From Beijerinckiaceae bacterium (GTDB taxonomy: Bacteria; Pseudomonadota; Alphaproteobacteria; Rhizobiales; Beijerinckiaceae): a stretch of 64,000 nt of DNA. The notes under the pieces are model-generated. The model was not told where the DNA came from. It saw only the letters and a program-made list of their open reading frames with translations, and did no database searches. The number at the start of each line of letters is the position of its first letter. Position 1 is the first letter of the stretch. Positions 29,740-37,975 of the stretch are shown in pieces. Position numbers and translations under genes: made by a program. Location: contig CANGBC010000005.1 of assembly GCA_947452005.1 (NCBI GenBank), positions 62,001 through 126,000 of the forward strand, written 5' to 3'.

Positions 29740-30120
29740 TCAGAGCGCCAATTCAAAAGCGCCCGGCACATGTTCTGGCAACCGCCAGGGGACAAGCAGC
29801 ACAGCATCGCCACGGAAATTGCAGGCCTGATGTGCGCGGTGGCGCGCGAGCCAATGGCGGGCGGCTTTGGAGATGCGCTGCACTTTGGGGCCATCAATGG
29901 CCACCAGCGCCCCATCGCGCGTTTTGCGCGCCTTCACTTCCACGAAAATGACCAGCTCCCCGCGCCGCGCGACAATATCAATCTCGCCGCCTTGGGCTGC
30001 GTAAGACAGATTGAGAATGCGCCAGCCACGCAGACGCAACCACACACGCGCGAAAAATTCAGCCTCGATCCCGAGGCCTCGGGCGCGGCGACGATTTTGA
30101 GTGGAGCGCGGCGCGCTCAG
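29740..30120 (-). CDS. UPF0102 / YraN family protein (nuclease-fold)
   Basis: Reading from CTG at 30120: (L)SAPRSTQNRRRARGLGIEAEFFARVWLRLRGWRILNLSYAAQGGEIDIVARRGELVIFVEVKARKT; GEIDIVARR and VFVEVKAR are the YraN motifs. Track ORF 29740-30045 starts too late. Confidence 0.82.
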   Translation of the reverse strand: MSAPRSTQNRRRARGLGIEAEFFARVWLRLRGWRILNLSYAAQGGEIDIVARRGELVIFVEVKARKTRDGALVAIDGPKVQRISKAARHWLARHRAHQACNFRGDAVLLVPWRLPEHVPGAFELAL

Positions 30121-31034
30121 CCGTCGCCCCCATCAGCTTCCGCCGATAATTGAATGGCGCGCGCATAGACGCGCCGACGCGGCAGGCCGACTTCAGCAGC
30201 CACAACGCTGGCGGCATCTTTGACGGAAAACTTTTGCATGGCTTCGATCAAACGTGAGTCGAGATCAGCAGCGCCCACTTCAGCATCATCCGCACCGGGC
30301 GGACCCACCAGCAGCACAATCTCACCCTTCGGGGGATCTTCAGCCGCCAATTGATCAGCAAGCGCACGCAGCGATCCGCGCCGCACGGTTTCAAAATGCT
30401 TGGTCAATTCACGCGCCACAGCCGCCTCGCGCCGACCCAGCACCACGGCCAAGTCGTTCAAAGTTTCGGCCAATCGACGGGGACTTTCGAAAAACACCAA
30501 TGTGCCGGGAATGGCCGCCAATTCGCCAATGCGCTGGCGGCGCGCGCCCGATTTTGAGGGCAAAAAACCTTCAAAGAAAAAGCGGTCTGTCGGCAAACCC
30601 GCCACAACAAGCGCTGCCAGCACGGCCGAGGCACCAGGCACTGCTGTCACGGGCGTGCCCTGATCAACCGCATCCGCCACCAGTTTGAAACCGGGGTCCG
30701 AGACCAGCGGCGTGCCGGCATCAGAGACAAGTGCGAGCGCAGCGCCCTCTTTCAGGCGCGCCAGCAAATGCGGGCGCACCACAGCGGCATTATGTTCGTG
30801 ATAGGCGACCAGCGGCGTCGAGATGCCGTAATGGGCGAGCAGATTTTTGGTGACGCGCGTGTCTTCAGCCAGCACCGCATCAGCTGCTGCAAGTGTGGAC
30901 AAAGCGCGCAGCGAAATATCGCGCAAATTGCCGATGGGCGTTGCCACCACATGCAGGCCCGGCGCAAGCGGCTCCGCCTCGGCCTTGAGGCCAAGCGCCG
31001 TATAAGAGCCACCCCTGCTGCTGCTTCCGCTCAC
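30117..31034 (-). CDS. rsmI: 16S rRNA (cytidine(1402)-2'-O)-methyltransferase
   Basis: LAPGLHVVATPIGNLRDISLRALSTLAAADAVLAEDTRVTKNLLAHYGI ... VSDAGTPLVSDPGFKLV ... AVPGASAVLAALVVAGLPTDRFFFEGFLP. Confidence 0.97.
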   Translation of the reverse strand: MSGSSSRGGSYTALGLKAEAEPLAPGLHVVATPIGNLRDISLRALSTLAAADAVLAEDTRVTKNLLAHYGISTPLVAYHEHNAAVVRPHLLARLKEGAALALVSDAGTPLVSDPGFKLVADAVDQGTPVTAVPGASAVLAALVVAGLPTDRFFFEGFLPSKSGARRQRIGELAAIPGTLVFFESPRRLAETLNDLAVVLGRREAAVARELTKHFETVRRGSLRALADQLAAEDPPKGEIVLLVGPPGADDAEVGAADLDSRLIEAMQKFSVKDAASVVAAEVGLPRRRVYARAIQLSAEADGGDG

Positions 31035-31191
31035 CTGACCATCTCCATCTCATCTCAGTCGCAGTTTAGCGCCCCAGCCCGAGCATAAGCGTTCTTTATA
31101 TCGTTTATTTTGTCCTGTATAGAGAACAGCACGCTACAGCGCCGCCACAGTTTAGGCCTTTTTCCTCCCCCATATTGCCGCCTGACGCGCT

Positions 31192-32448
31192 TTGTGGCTC
31201 TTCATGGAGGCGCGCCGCCAGCGCTTGAGAAACGGCGGCCCGGAGGCTTTTGTGCAATACGCTCTTCCTAACAAATCAATTTTACGCCGAAATCTTGTTC
31301 TGGCCTCGCCGCTTCTTGCATTTCTGCTGGCTGGGTGTGGCCCCACTGGTCGCCCACAACAGGCCCCTTTGTCGGCCCCCGTGGCGCCGGTGGAATCAGA
31401 AAACCTCACCGCACCACTCAACGAATCGCGCGCCCGTGTCGCGCTGATCCTGCCGCTCACACAAGGCGGCCGACCCAGCAGCGTCGGTCAGGCCATGCGC
31501 AACGCAGCCGAACTGGCTGTGGCGGAAGTGGGTGCGGGCAATCTTGATCTCATTGTGAAAGACGATCTCTCGACACTCGATGGCGCACGTCAGGCCGCGC
31601 AAGCAGCCCTTGCCGAGGGTGCCGAGCTCATCATCGGCCCGCTCTATGCGCCCAATGTGAAAGAGGTCGGCCGTTTGGCGCGCGCCGCCAACAAGCCGGT
31701 GATCGGCTTTTCAACGGACACAAGCACGGCCTCGCGCGGCACCTATCTTTTGTCCTTCCTGATTGAGGGCTATGTCGACCGCGTGATTGAACATGCCGTG
31801 TCGCGCGGCAAGAAAAACTTCGCCGCACTCGCGCCTGAAAATGATTATGGCAATGTGGCGATCAACCAATTTGTCGATCTGGCGAGCAAGCGTGGCTTGC
31901 GTGTCGAGATCGAACGCTATGCGCCAGGCAACCCCGGCCCCGCCGTGCAAAAGCTGGCCAGCAAAGCAGCCCAGATTGATGCGCTGTTCATTCCCGAACA
32001 GGCTGAAGCCATGTCGGCCGTTGCAGGGCTGCTTGCCGCCAATGGGCTCGATGGCAAGAAGGTGCAAATTCTGGGCACGGGCCTGTGGAACGATGCGCGC
32101 GTGCTCAATCTCCCCGCCTTGCAAGGCGCGTGGTTTGCCGCACCCGACAATGCTGGCTTCAATGCTTTTGCTGGCCGCTACCGCGCCCGCTTTGGATCAG
32201 AGCCAGCACGCATTGCAACTCTTGCTTATGATGCCGCAGCGCTCGCCACCGCTTTGGCCAAGACGCAGGGCGATGCGCGTTTTTCTGAGAACGTGCTGAC
32301 ATCTCCGACTGGGTTTAACGGCACAGATGGACTCTTCCGCTTCACACCAGAAGGGCTCAATGAACGCGGGCTTGCCATTCTTGAGGTGCGCAGCGGTGCG
32401 GCCAATCCTGTAAGCCCGGCGGCCAAAACATTTGCGTCTGGCACCTAA
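31192..32448 (+). CDS. Penicillin-binding protein activator (LpoA N-domain-like) lipoprotein
   Basis: Lipobox LLAFLLAGC; RVALILPLTQGGRPSSVGQAMRNAAELAVAEVG ... LIIGPLYAPNVKEVGRLARAANKPVIGFSTDTSTA: LivJ-like periplasmic fold. Start could be internal (31204). Confidence 0.8.
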   Translation: MWLFMEARRQRLRNGGPEAFVQYALPNKSILRRNLVLASPLLAFLLAGCGPTGRPQQAPLSAPVAPVESENLTAPLNESRARVALILPLTQGGRPSSVGQAMRNAAELAVAEVGAGNLDLIVKDDLSTLDGARQAAQAALAEGAELIIGPLYAPNVKEVGRLARAANKPVIGFSTDTSTASRGTYLLSFLIEGYVDRVIEHAVSRGKKNFAALAPENDYGNVAINQFVDLASKRGLRVEIERYAPGNPGPAVQKLASKAAQIDALFIPEQAEAMSAVAGLLAANGLDGKKVQILGTGLWNDARVLNLPALQGAWFAAPDNAGFNAFAGRYRARFGSEPARIATLAYDAAALATALAKTQGDARFSENVLTSPTGFNGTDGLFRFTPEGLNERGLAILEVRSGAANPVSPAAKTFASGT

Positions 32449-33611
32449 GCGGCGAGATCAGCGACAATCGCATCGAGCACAGGAAAACCGGCAGGCGTGA
32501 CGCGAATGCGTCCGTCTGCTGTTTCCTCAATCATGCCATCGCTCACCAGATTGGCGACGCGCTTGGCATCGAGCGTGCGGCCGGAGAGCGCAACAAAGCG
32601 GCGTGGATCAATGCCTTCTTTGAGGCGCAGACCCATGAGCAAAAATTCATCACCCTGCGCTTCTTCGCTGAGCACTTCTGTTTCGATAATGCCATGCGTT
32701 TCGCGCTCGACGAGATCAAGCCAGTTTTCAGGATGTTTTTCGGTCGCCTGCGCAAGACGCCCTTCATTGGTGATGAGACGCCCATGGGCGCCGGGGCCAA
32801 CGCCTGCATATTCGCCATAGCGCCAATAGACGAGATTGTGACGGCTCTCAGCACCCGGGCGCGCGTGGTTTGAAATCTCGTAAGCTGGGAGACCTGCTGC
32901 TGTTGTGACTTCTTGCGTCACATCCCACAGCGCACGTGATGTATCTTCGTCGGGCATGGTGAGCTTGCCCGCGTCAAAGAGCTTTTGAAACATCGTGTCG
33001 GGCTCAATGGTGAGCTGATAAAGCGACAAATGTTCAGCGGCGCGTGCAATGGCGGATTTCAGCTCGTCCTTCCAGGCCTGCGGTGTCTGGCCGGGGCGCG
33101 CATAGATCAGATCAAACGAGAAGCGCTCGAAAATGGACGCTGCAATCGCCACAGCTGCCATGGCTTCATCAGCCGAATGCATGCGGCCAAGCCGCTTCAG
33201 ATCGACATCATTCATGGCCTGCACGCCCAGCGACACGCGGTTGACGCCTGCCGCACGAAAACCACGAAAGCGCTCGGCCTCAACACTTGTCGGATTGGCT
33301 TCCAGCGTGATCTCGGCGCCGGGCACAATCGTCCATGCGCCCGCAATGGCATCGAGAATCGCGCCGACCGTTTGCGGCTCCATCAGCGAGGGTGTCCCCC
33401 CGCCAAAGAAAATGGATGTCACCTTGCGGCCCGGTGCAAGCCCGGCGCGATGCGCAATCTCGCGCTGAAAAGCGGCGACGAAGCGCGCCTGATCAACGGG
33501 CTTGTAGCGAACATGCGAATTGAAATCGCAATAGGGACATTTCGACAGACAGAAGGGCCAATGGACGTAAACGCCAAAGCCGGGAGCGAAATTTTGTGGG
33601 GTGGATGACAT
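32445..33611 (-). CDS. hemW: Radical SAM heme chaperone HemW
   Basis: GVYVHWPFCLSKCPYCDFNSHV ... SIFFGGGTPSLMEPQTV ... EITLEANPTSVE. Stop overlaps the convergent lipoprotein gene. Confidence 0.95.
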   Translation of the reverse strand: MSSTPQNFAPGFGVYVHWPFCLSKCPYCDFNSHVRYKPVDQARFVAAFQREIAHRAGLAPGRKVTSIFFGGGTPSLMEPQTVGAILDAIAGAWTIVPGAEITLEANPTSVEAERFRGFRAAGVNRVSLGVQAMNDVDLKRLGRMHSADEAMAAVAIAASIFERFSFDLIYARPGQTPQAWKDELKSAIARAAEHLSLYQLTIEPDTMFQKLFDAGKLTMPDEDTSRALWDVTQEVTTAAGLPAYEISNHARPGAESRHNLVYWRYGEYAGVGPGAHGRLITNEGRLAQATEKHPENWLDLVERETHGIIETEVLSEEAQGDEFLLMGLRLKEGIDPRRFVALSGRTLDAKRVANLVSDGMIEETADGRIRVTPAGFPVLDAIVADLAA

Positions 33612-33634
33612 GGCGTTTTATCGCATGTTTCAGT

Positions 33635-33715
33635 CGTCATAGCGAGCCGAAGGCGAAGCAATCCAGCAAGCCGTAGGTGCAGCCTCTGGATTGCTTCGCT
33701 GCGCTCGCAATGACG
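33635..33715. repeat. Palindromic repeat cgtcatagcgagccgaaggcgaagcaatcca ... tggattgcttcgctgcgctcgcaatgacg
   Basis: About 30-nt imperfect inverted arms; second copy at 23829-23887. Confidence 0.8.
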
Positions 33716-33720
33716 GCATC

Positions 33721-34410
33721 TTATTTAGCGAGGCAAGCCTTCGCCAAATCCTGAAAGGCGCGTGCGCGGTGTGACAGGGCGCGCGAGCCATCCGTGGGCA
33801 GCCCATGCTTTTCGTCTGATGTCATTTCGCCAAAGGTGCGCACATGACCTTCCGGCAGGAAGATCGGATCATACCCAAAGCCAGCCGTACCGCGCGGTGG
33901 CCAGACGAGATCGCCATCAATGCGGCCTTCAAAATGCTCGACATGACCATCGGGCCAAGCGATGCACAAAGCCGAAATAAACCAACCCTTGCGCTCAGCA
34001 TCCCGGCCAATGCCTTTGGCATTGAGCTCGGAATCAATACGCGCCATGGCCGCATCGAATTTTTTATCCACCGCCCAACGCGCGGAATAAATGCCCGGCG
34101 CGCCATCAAGACCTGCAACACAAATGCCGCTGTCATCGGCAAAAGACGGCAGACCCGAAGCCTCAGCGCCCGCGCGTGCCTTGATCTCGGCATTGGCGGC
34201 AAAGGTTAAACCTGTCTCTTCCGGTTCACCCAGTTGCAATTCGCCGGCTGAGACAGCGGTGACGCCATAGGGCTCCAGCAACTCGCGCATTTCGACAAGC
34301 TTGCCCGCATTATGCGTAGCGATGAGAATTTTGCCTTCGAGGCGGCGATGCTGAGACACGGGGCGCGAATCCTTTGAGGAATAAAAGCGGAGGTCAGGGT
34401 CGGCGCGCAA
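33721..34410 (-). CDS. rdgB: XTP/dITP pyrophosphatase (RdgB/HAM1)
   Basis: KILIATHNAGKLVEMRELLEPYGV ... SFADDSGICVAGLDGAPGIYSARWA ... FGYDPIFLPEG. N-terminal start uncertain. Confidence 0.95.
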   Translation of the reverse strand: MRADPDLRFYSSKDSRPVSQHRRLEGKILIATHNAGKLVEMRELLEPYGVTAVSAGELQLGEPEETGLTFAANAEIKARAGAEASGLPSFADDSGICVAGLDGAPGIYSARWAVDKKFDAAMARIDSELNAKGIGRDAERKGWFISALCIAWPDGHVEHFEGRIDGDLVWPPRGTAGFGYDPIFLPEGHVRTFGEMTSDEKHGLPTDGSRALSHRARAFQDLAKACLAK

Positions 34411-34504
34411 ACTGTCACGAAAGCCAGCTGAACGGAACCCGCCTGCCCCGCGTTGCTCGTAAAAGCCTTACAAACAAGCAAGCGAGTAACAGGGGCACCC
34501 GGTC

Positions 34505-35164
34505 ATGACGCAAGATCACCAGCCTTCACCCAGCGAAACACCGCTTGCACTCATCGGCAGCCATCGCCTGATCCCGCTTCTGACGATTGAAGATGCGCGC
34601 CTCGCCGTGCCGCTGGCCAGCACTTTGGTGGAGGCGGGCCTGCCTGTGATGGAAGTGGCGCTGAGCACCAAGGCCGCCACCCATGCCATGCGCGATATTT
34701 TGCGCGAGGTGCCTGAGGCCATTCTGGCCGCAGGCAATGTGATGACCGCATTTGATCTGGCATTGGCACGCGAGATGGGCGTGCATTTTGCTATTTCGCC
34801 GGGCCATTCCGATGCTTTGCTAAAGGCTGCAGCTGACAATCCTGAGACGCCCTTTGTGCCAGGCATTGCCACGCCTGCCGAGCTGATCCGCGTGCTCAGT
34901 GCAGGCTTTCATGTGGTGAAGTTTTTCCCTGCCATGGCTTTTGGCGGGCCTGAAGCCGTGCGCGCCATGATGGCGCCGTTCCCGCATGCACGCTTCATCC
35001 CGAGCGGGGGCACGAATGAAGAGCGGCTGGATGATTGGCTGGCGCTACCCAATGTCGTGGCCGTGGGGGGCGCATGGCTCGCCCCGCCTGACGAAATTGC
35101 GAAAAAAGACTGGGCTGCAATCGGCAAACGCGCGCGAGACATGCTCGCGCGCGTGAAACATTAG
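34505..35164 (+). CDS. eda: KDPG/KHG aldolase
   Basis: HRLIPLLTIEDARLAVPLASTLVEAGLPVMEVALST ... FVPGIATPAELIRVLSAGFHVVKFFPAMAFGG. Confidence 0.92.
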   Translation: MTQDHQPSPSETPLALIGSHRLIPLLTIEDARLAVPLASTLVEAGLPVMEVALSTKAATHAMRDILREVPEAILAAGNVMTAFDLALAREMGVHFAISPGHSDALLKAAADNPETPFVPGIATPAELIRVLSAGFHVVKFFPAMAFGGPEAVRAMMAPFPHARFIPSGGTNEERLDDWLALPNVVAVGGAWLAPPDEIAKKDWAAIGKRARDMLARVKH

Positions 35165-36141
35165 TCGATCTTGATCTTCGCCGCATTGACGACTTCGGCC
35201 CAGCGCGGAATTTCCTTGGCGATGAAATCGCGGAATTCCGTTGGCGTCGTCACCCAGACATCGGCACCGTCACGCGCCAGCGCGTTGACAATATCGGGAT
35301 CGGTCATGGCCTTGCGAATTTCTGCATTAAGACGATCAACAATCGGCTGGGGCGTGCCGGCCGGCGCCAGAATGCCATACCATTGGTCGGCCTCGAAACC
35401 CGGATAGCCCTGTTCGGCAATGGTCGGGATATCTTTCATGGCCGGCACGCGCTTTGGGCTGGAAATGCCCAGTGCGCGCAATGTGCCCGCTTCCACATGT
35501 GGCAGAACAGCCGGTGCGCCCGTCATGGTGAGCTGCACAACATTTGCCAGCAAATCCTGCACGGCAGGCGCGGTGCCACGATAGGGCACATGCGTCATTT
35601 GCGTGCCTGTGGTCACCATGAAGGCGGCCATAGCAATATGCGCCGCGCTGCCATTGCCGCCCGAGCAATAATTCAGCTTGCCCGGATTGGCCTTGGCATA
35701 AGCCACCAGCTCGGCCACGCTCTTCACCGGCAGGGTGGGATGAACCACCAGCACATTATGGACGCTGGCCAGCATGGTGAGATGGGCAAAGCTCTTCACC
35801 GGGTCATAGCCAAGATTGGGATAGAGGCTCGGGTTTACGCCCAGCGTCCCGATATGGCCCATGATCAGCGTATGGCCATCAGGTGTGGCCCGCGACACGG
35901 CTGTCGAGGCGACTGCCCCGCCCGCACCCGCACGGTTCTCGATGACAAAAGCCTTGCCCAGAGACTCACTCAGCTTCTGGCCAAGCAGACGGGCCAGAAT
36001 GTCGGTCGAGCCGCCCGGCGTGAAGGGCACAACCAGCGTGACGTTTTGGGTGGGATAAGCACCCTGCGCAAAGGCCTCGCCCATCATCGGGGCAAAAGCG
36101 GACAGGCTGATCTGGAACTTCAGAAATGAACGGCGATCCAT
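35161..36141 (-). CDS. Bug/TctC-family tripartite tricarboxylate transporter substrate-binding protein
   Basis: YPTQNVTLVVPFTPGGSTDILARLLGQKLSESLGKAFVIENRAGAGGAVASTAVSRATPDGHTLIMG: Bug signature; no tctA/tctB neighbour. ATG at 36141. Confidence 0.92.
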   Translation of the reverse strand: MDRRSFLKFQISLSAFAPMMGEAFAQGAYPTQNVTLVVPFTPGGSTDILARLLGQKLSESLGKAFVIENRAGAGGAVASTAVSRATPDGHTLIMGHIGTLGVNPSLYPNLGYDPVKSFAHLTMLASVHNVLVVHPTLPVKSVAELVAYAKANPGKLNYCSGGNGSAAHIAMAAFMVTTGTQMTHVPYRGTAPAVQDLLANVVQLTMTGAPAVLPHVEAGTLRALGISSPKRVPAMKDIPTIAEQGYPGFEADQWYGILAPAGTPQPIVDRLNAEIRKAMTDPDIVNALARDGADVWVTTPTEFRDFIAKEIPRWAEVVNAAKIKID

Positions 36142-36456
36142 AAGTCCTCCAAAAACCGGGCGCGCTCGCCCGCTTGTCTCGAAAGCAATCTTAGCCCCCA
36201 AGCCCCCTTGCTCAAGGGCGACTTAAAGCACGCCTTGCTGAACAGCGTTCAAAAATGCGGCATGTCCGCCTGCTCGGCAGGAGAATGACTCATCACGCAG
36301 CGATTTGGCGAGGCAGACGGCAGGCTTTGTCGTAAAGCCTAAAATTTAAGCACATTTATGCTTCAGAAAAAGCAAAAAGCGCAGGACTGGAGGCAAAGCA
36401 CCTTTGCCCAATCGCCCGCACCTTTGGAATTGGCCGACAAACCCGATTTCAACCCT

Positions 36457-36473
36457 CTGGCACGCCTGTTGCA
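36457..36473 (+). promoter_or_regulatory. Sigma-54 (RpoN) promoter upstream of urtA
   Basis: CTGGCACGCCTGTTGCA: TGGCACG-N4-TTGCA, GG-N10-GC spacing exact; 86 bp upstream of the urtA ATG. Confidence 0.75.
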
Positions 36474-36559
36474 CTCCTTTAGGCACGTCCCTCGCGGACG
36501 GATTGCAACACACCGGCCCTGTCCTCCCCGTGCAGCCCGGCAACATTTTAGAGGATGCC

Positions 36560-37864
36560 ATGTCTCTTACCCGGCGTTTCATGCTGCGCACTGCTGGCGC
36601 AGCTCTTGGTGGCGCACTCGCCTTTGCTTCACCGGCCGCCTTCGCGCAAGGCGCGGGCACGATCAAGGTCGGCATTCTCCATTCTCTCTCAGGCACGATG
36701 GCCATCAGCGAGACCACGCTGAAAGACGTCATGCTGATGCTCATTGAAGAGCAGAACAAAAAGGGTGGTCTTCTCGGCAAGAAACTTGAGCCCGTCGTTG
36801 TTGACCCGGCCTCCAACTGGCCACTGTTTGCTGAAAAAGCCCGCGAGCTGATCTCGAAAGACAAAGTCTCCGCCACGTTTGGCTGCTGGACCTCGGTCTC
36901 GCGCAAGTCGGTTCTGCCTGTGTTTGAAGAACTGAATTCGATCCTCTTCTACCCAGTCCAATATGAAGGCGAAGAATCCTCCAAGAATATTTTCTACACG
37001 GGTGCCGCCCCCAACCAGCAGGCCATCCCCGCTGTCGATTATCTGATGGAGAATGAAAAGGTGCAGCGCTGGGTGCTGGCTGGCACCGACTATGTCTATC
37101 CGCGCACGACCAACAAGATCCTTGAGGCCTATCTCAAGTCGAAGGGCGTGAAGCCAGAAGACATTATGATCAACTACACGCCGTTTGGTCATTCCGATTG
37201 GCAGACGATTGTCGCCGACATCAAGAAGTTTGGCTCAGCTGGCAAGAAGACTGCCGTTGTATCGACCATCAATGGCGATGCCAACGTGCCGTTCTACAAG
37301 GAACTCGGCAATGCTGGCGTGAAGGCCACCGATATTCCGGTTGTGGCTTTCTCGGTGGGTGAAGAAGAGCTCGCGGGCATCGACACCAAGCCGCTCATTG
37401 GCCATCTCGCCGCCTGGAACTATTTCCAGTCCGTCGAAAATGCCGACAACAAGGCCTTTATTGCCAAATGGCGCGCCTTCACGAAAAACGAAAAGCGCGT
37501 GACCAATGATCCGATGGAAGCCCATGTCATCGGCTTCAACATGTGGGTGAAGGCCGTTGAAAAGGCCGGCACCACAGATACGGACGCTGTGCTGGACGCG
37601 ATGATCGGCGTGGCTGTGCCCAATCTGACGGGCGGCTATTCGACCATGATGCCGAACCACCACATCACCAAGCCGGTTCTGATTGGCGAAGTGCAGGGTG
37701 ATGGCCAGTTCAACACCGTGTGGCAGACATCGGGCCTCGTGGTCGGTGACGAATGGTCGGATTATCTTGAAGGCTCGAAGGATCTGATCTCCGATTGGCG
37801 CAAGCCTTTGTCGTGCGGCAACTTCAACGTGAAGACCGGCAAGTGCGGCGGCGCCAGCAAGTAA
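36560..37864 (+). CDS. urtA: Urea ABC transporter substrate-binding protein
   Basis: TIKVGILHSLSGTMAISETTLKDVMLMLIEEQNKKGGLLGKKLEPVVVDPASNWPLFAEKARELI...; followed by urtBCDE and urease genes. Confidence 0.96.
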   Translation: MSLTRRFMLRTAGAALGGALAFASPAAFAQGAGTIKVGILHSLSGTMAISETTLKDVMLMLIEEQNKKGGLLGKKLEPVVVDPASNWPLFAEKARELISKDKVSATFGCWTSVSRKSVLPVFEELNSILFYPVQYEGEESSKNIFYTGAAPNQQAIPAVDYLMENEKVQRWVLAGTDYVYPRTTNKILEAYLKSKGVKPEDIMINYTPFGHSDWQTIVADIKKFGSAGKKTAVVSTINGDANVPFYKELGNAGVKATDIPVVAFSVGEEELAGIDTKPLIGHLAAWNYFQSVENADNKAFIAKWRAFTKNEKRVTNDPMEAHVIGFNMWVKAVEKAGTTDTDAVLDAMIGVAVPNLTGGYSTMMPNHHITKPVLIGEVQGDGQFNTVWQTSGLVVGDEWSDYLEGSKDLISDWRKPLSCGNFNVKTGKCGGASK

Positions 37865-37912
37865 GCTGACATAAAACGCTGCGCTTTCCCCTCCTCGCGC
37901 GCAGCCAACACA

Positions 37913-37941
37913 GGCCCGGACGGCGACAAACCGCCCGGGCC
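37913..37941. terminator. Hairpin between urtA and urtB (GGCCCGG...CCGGGCC)
   Basis: 7-bp perfect outer stem with additional internal CGG/CCG pairing, followed by agttaaaaagc. Confidence 0.5.
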
Positions 37942-37975
37942 AGTTAAAAAGCAAAACAAATGACAAGAGGCTGCC

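Noticed and set aside
31091-31127. LexA/SOS box in the rsmI/LpoA-like intergenic region
   Set aside because: GTTC-like half-sites do not have the GTTC-N7-GTTC direct-repeat spacing of alphaproteobacterial LexA.
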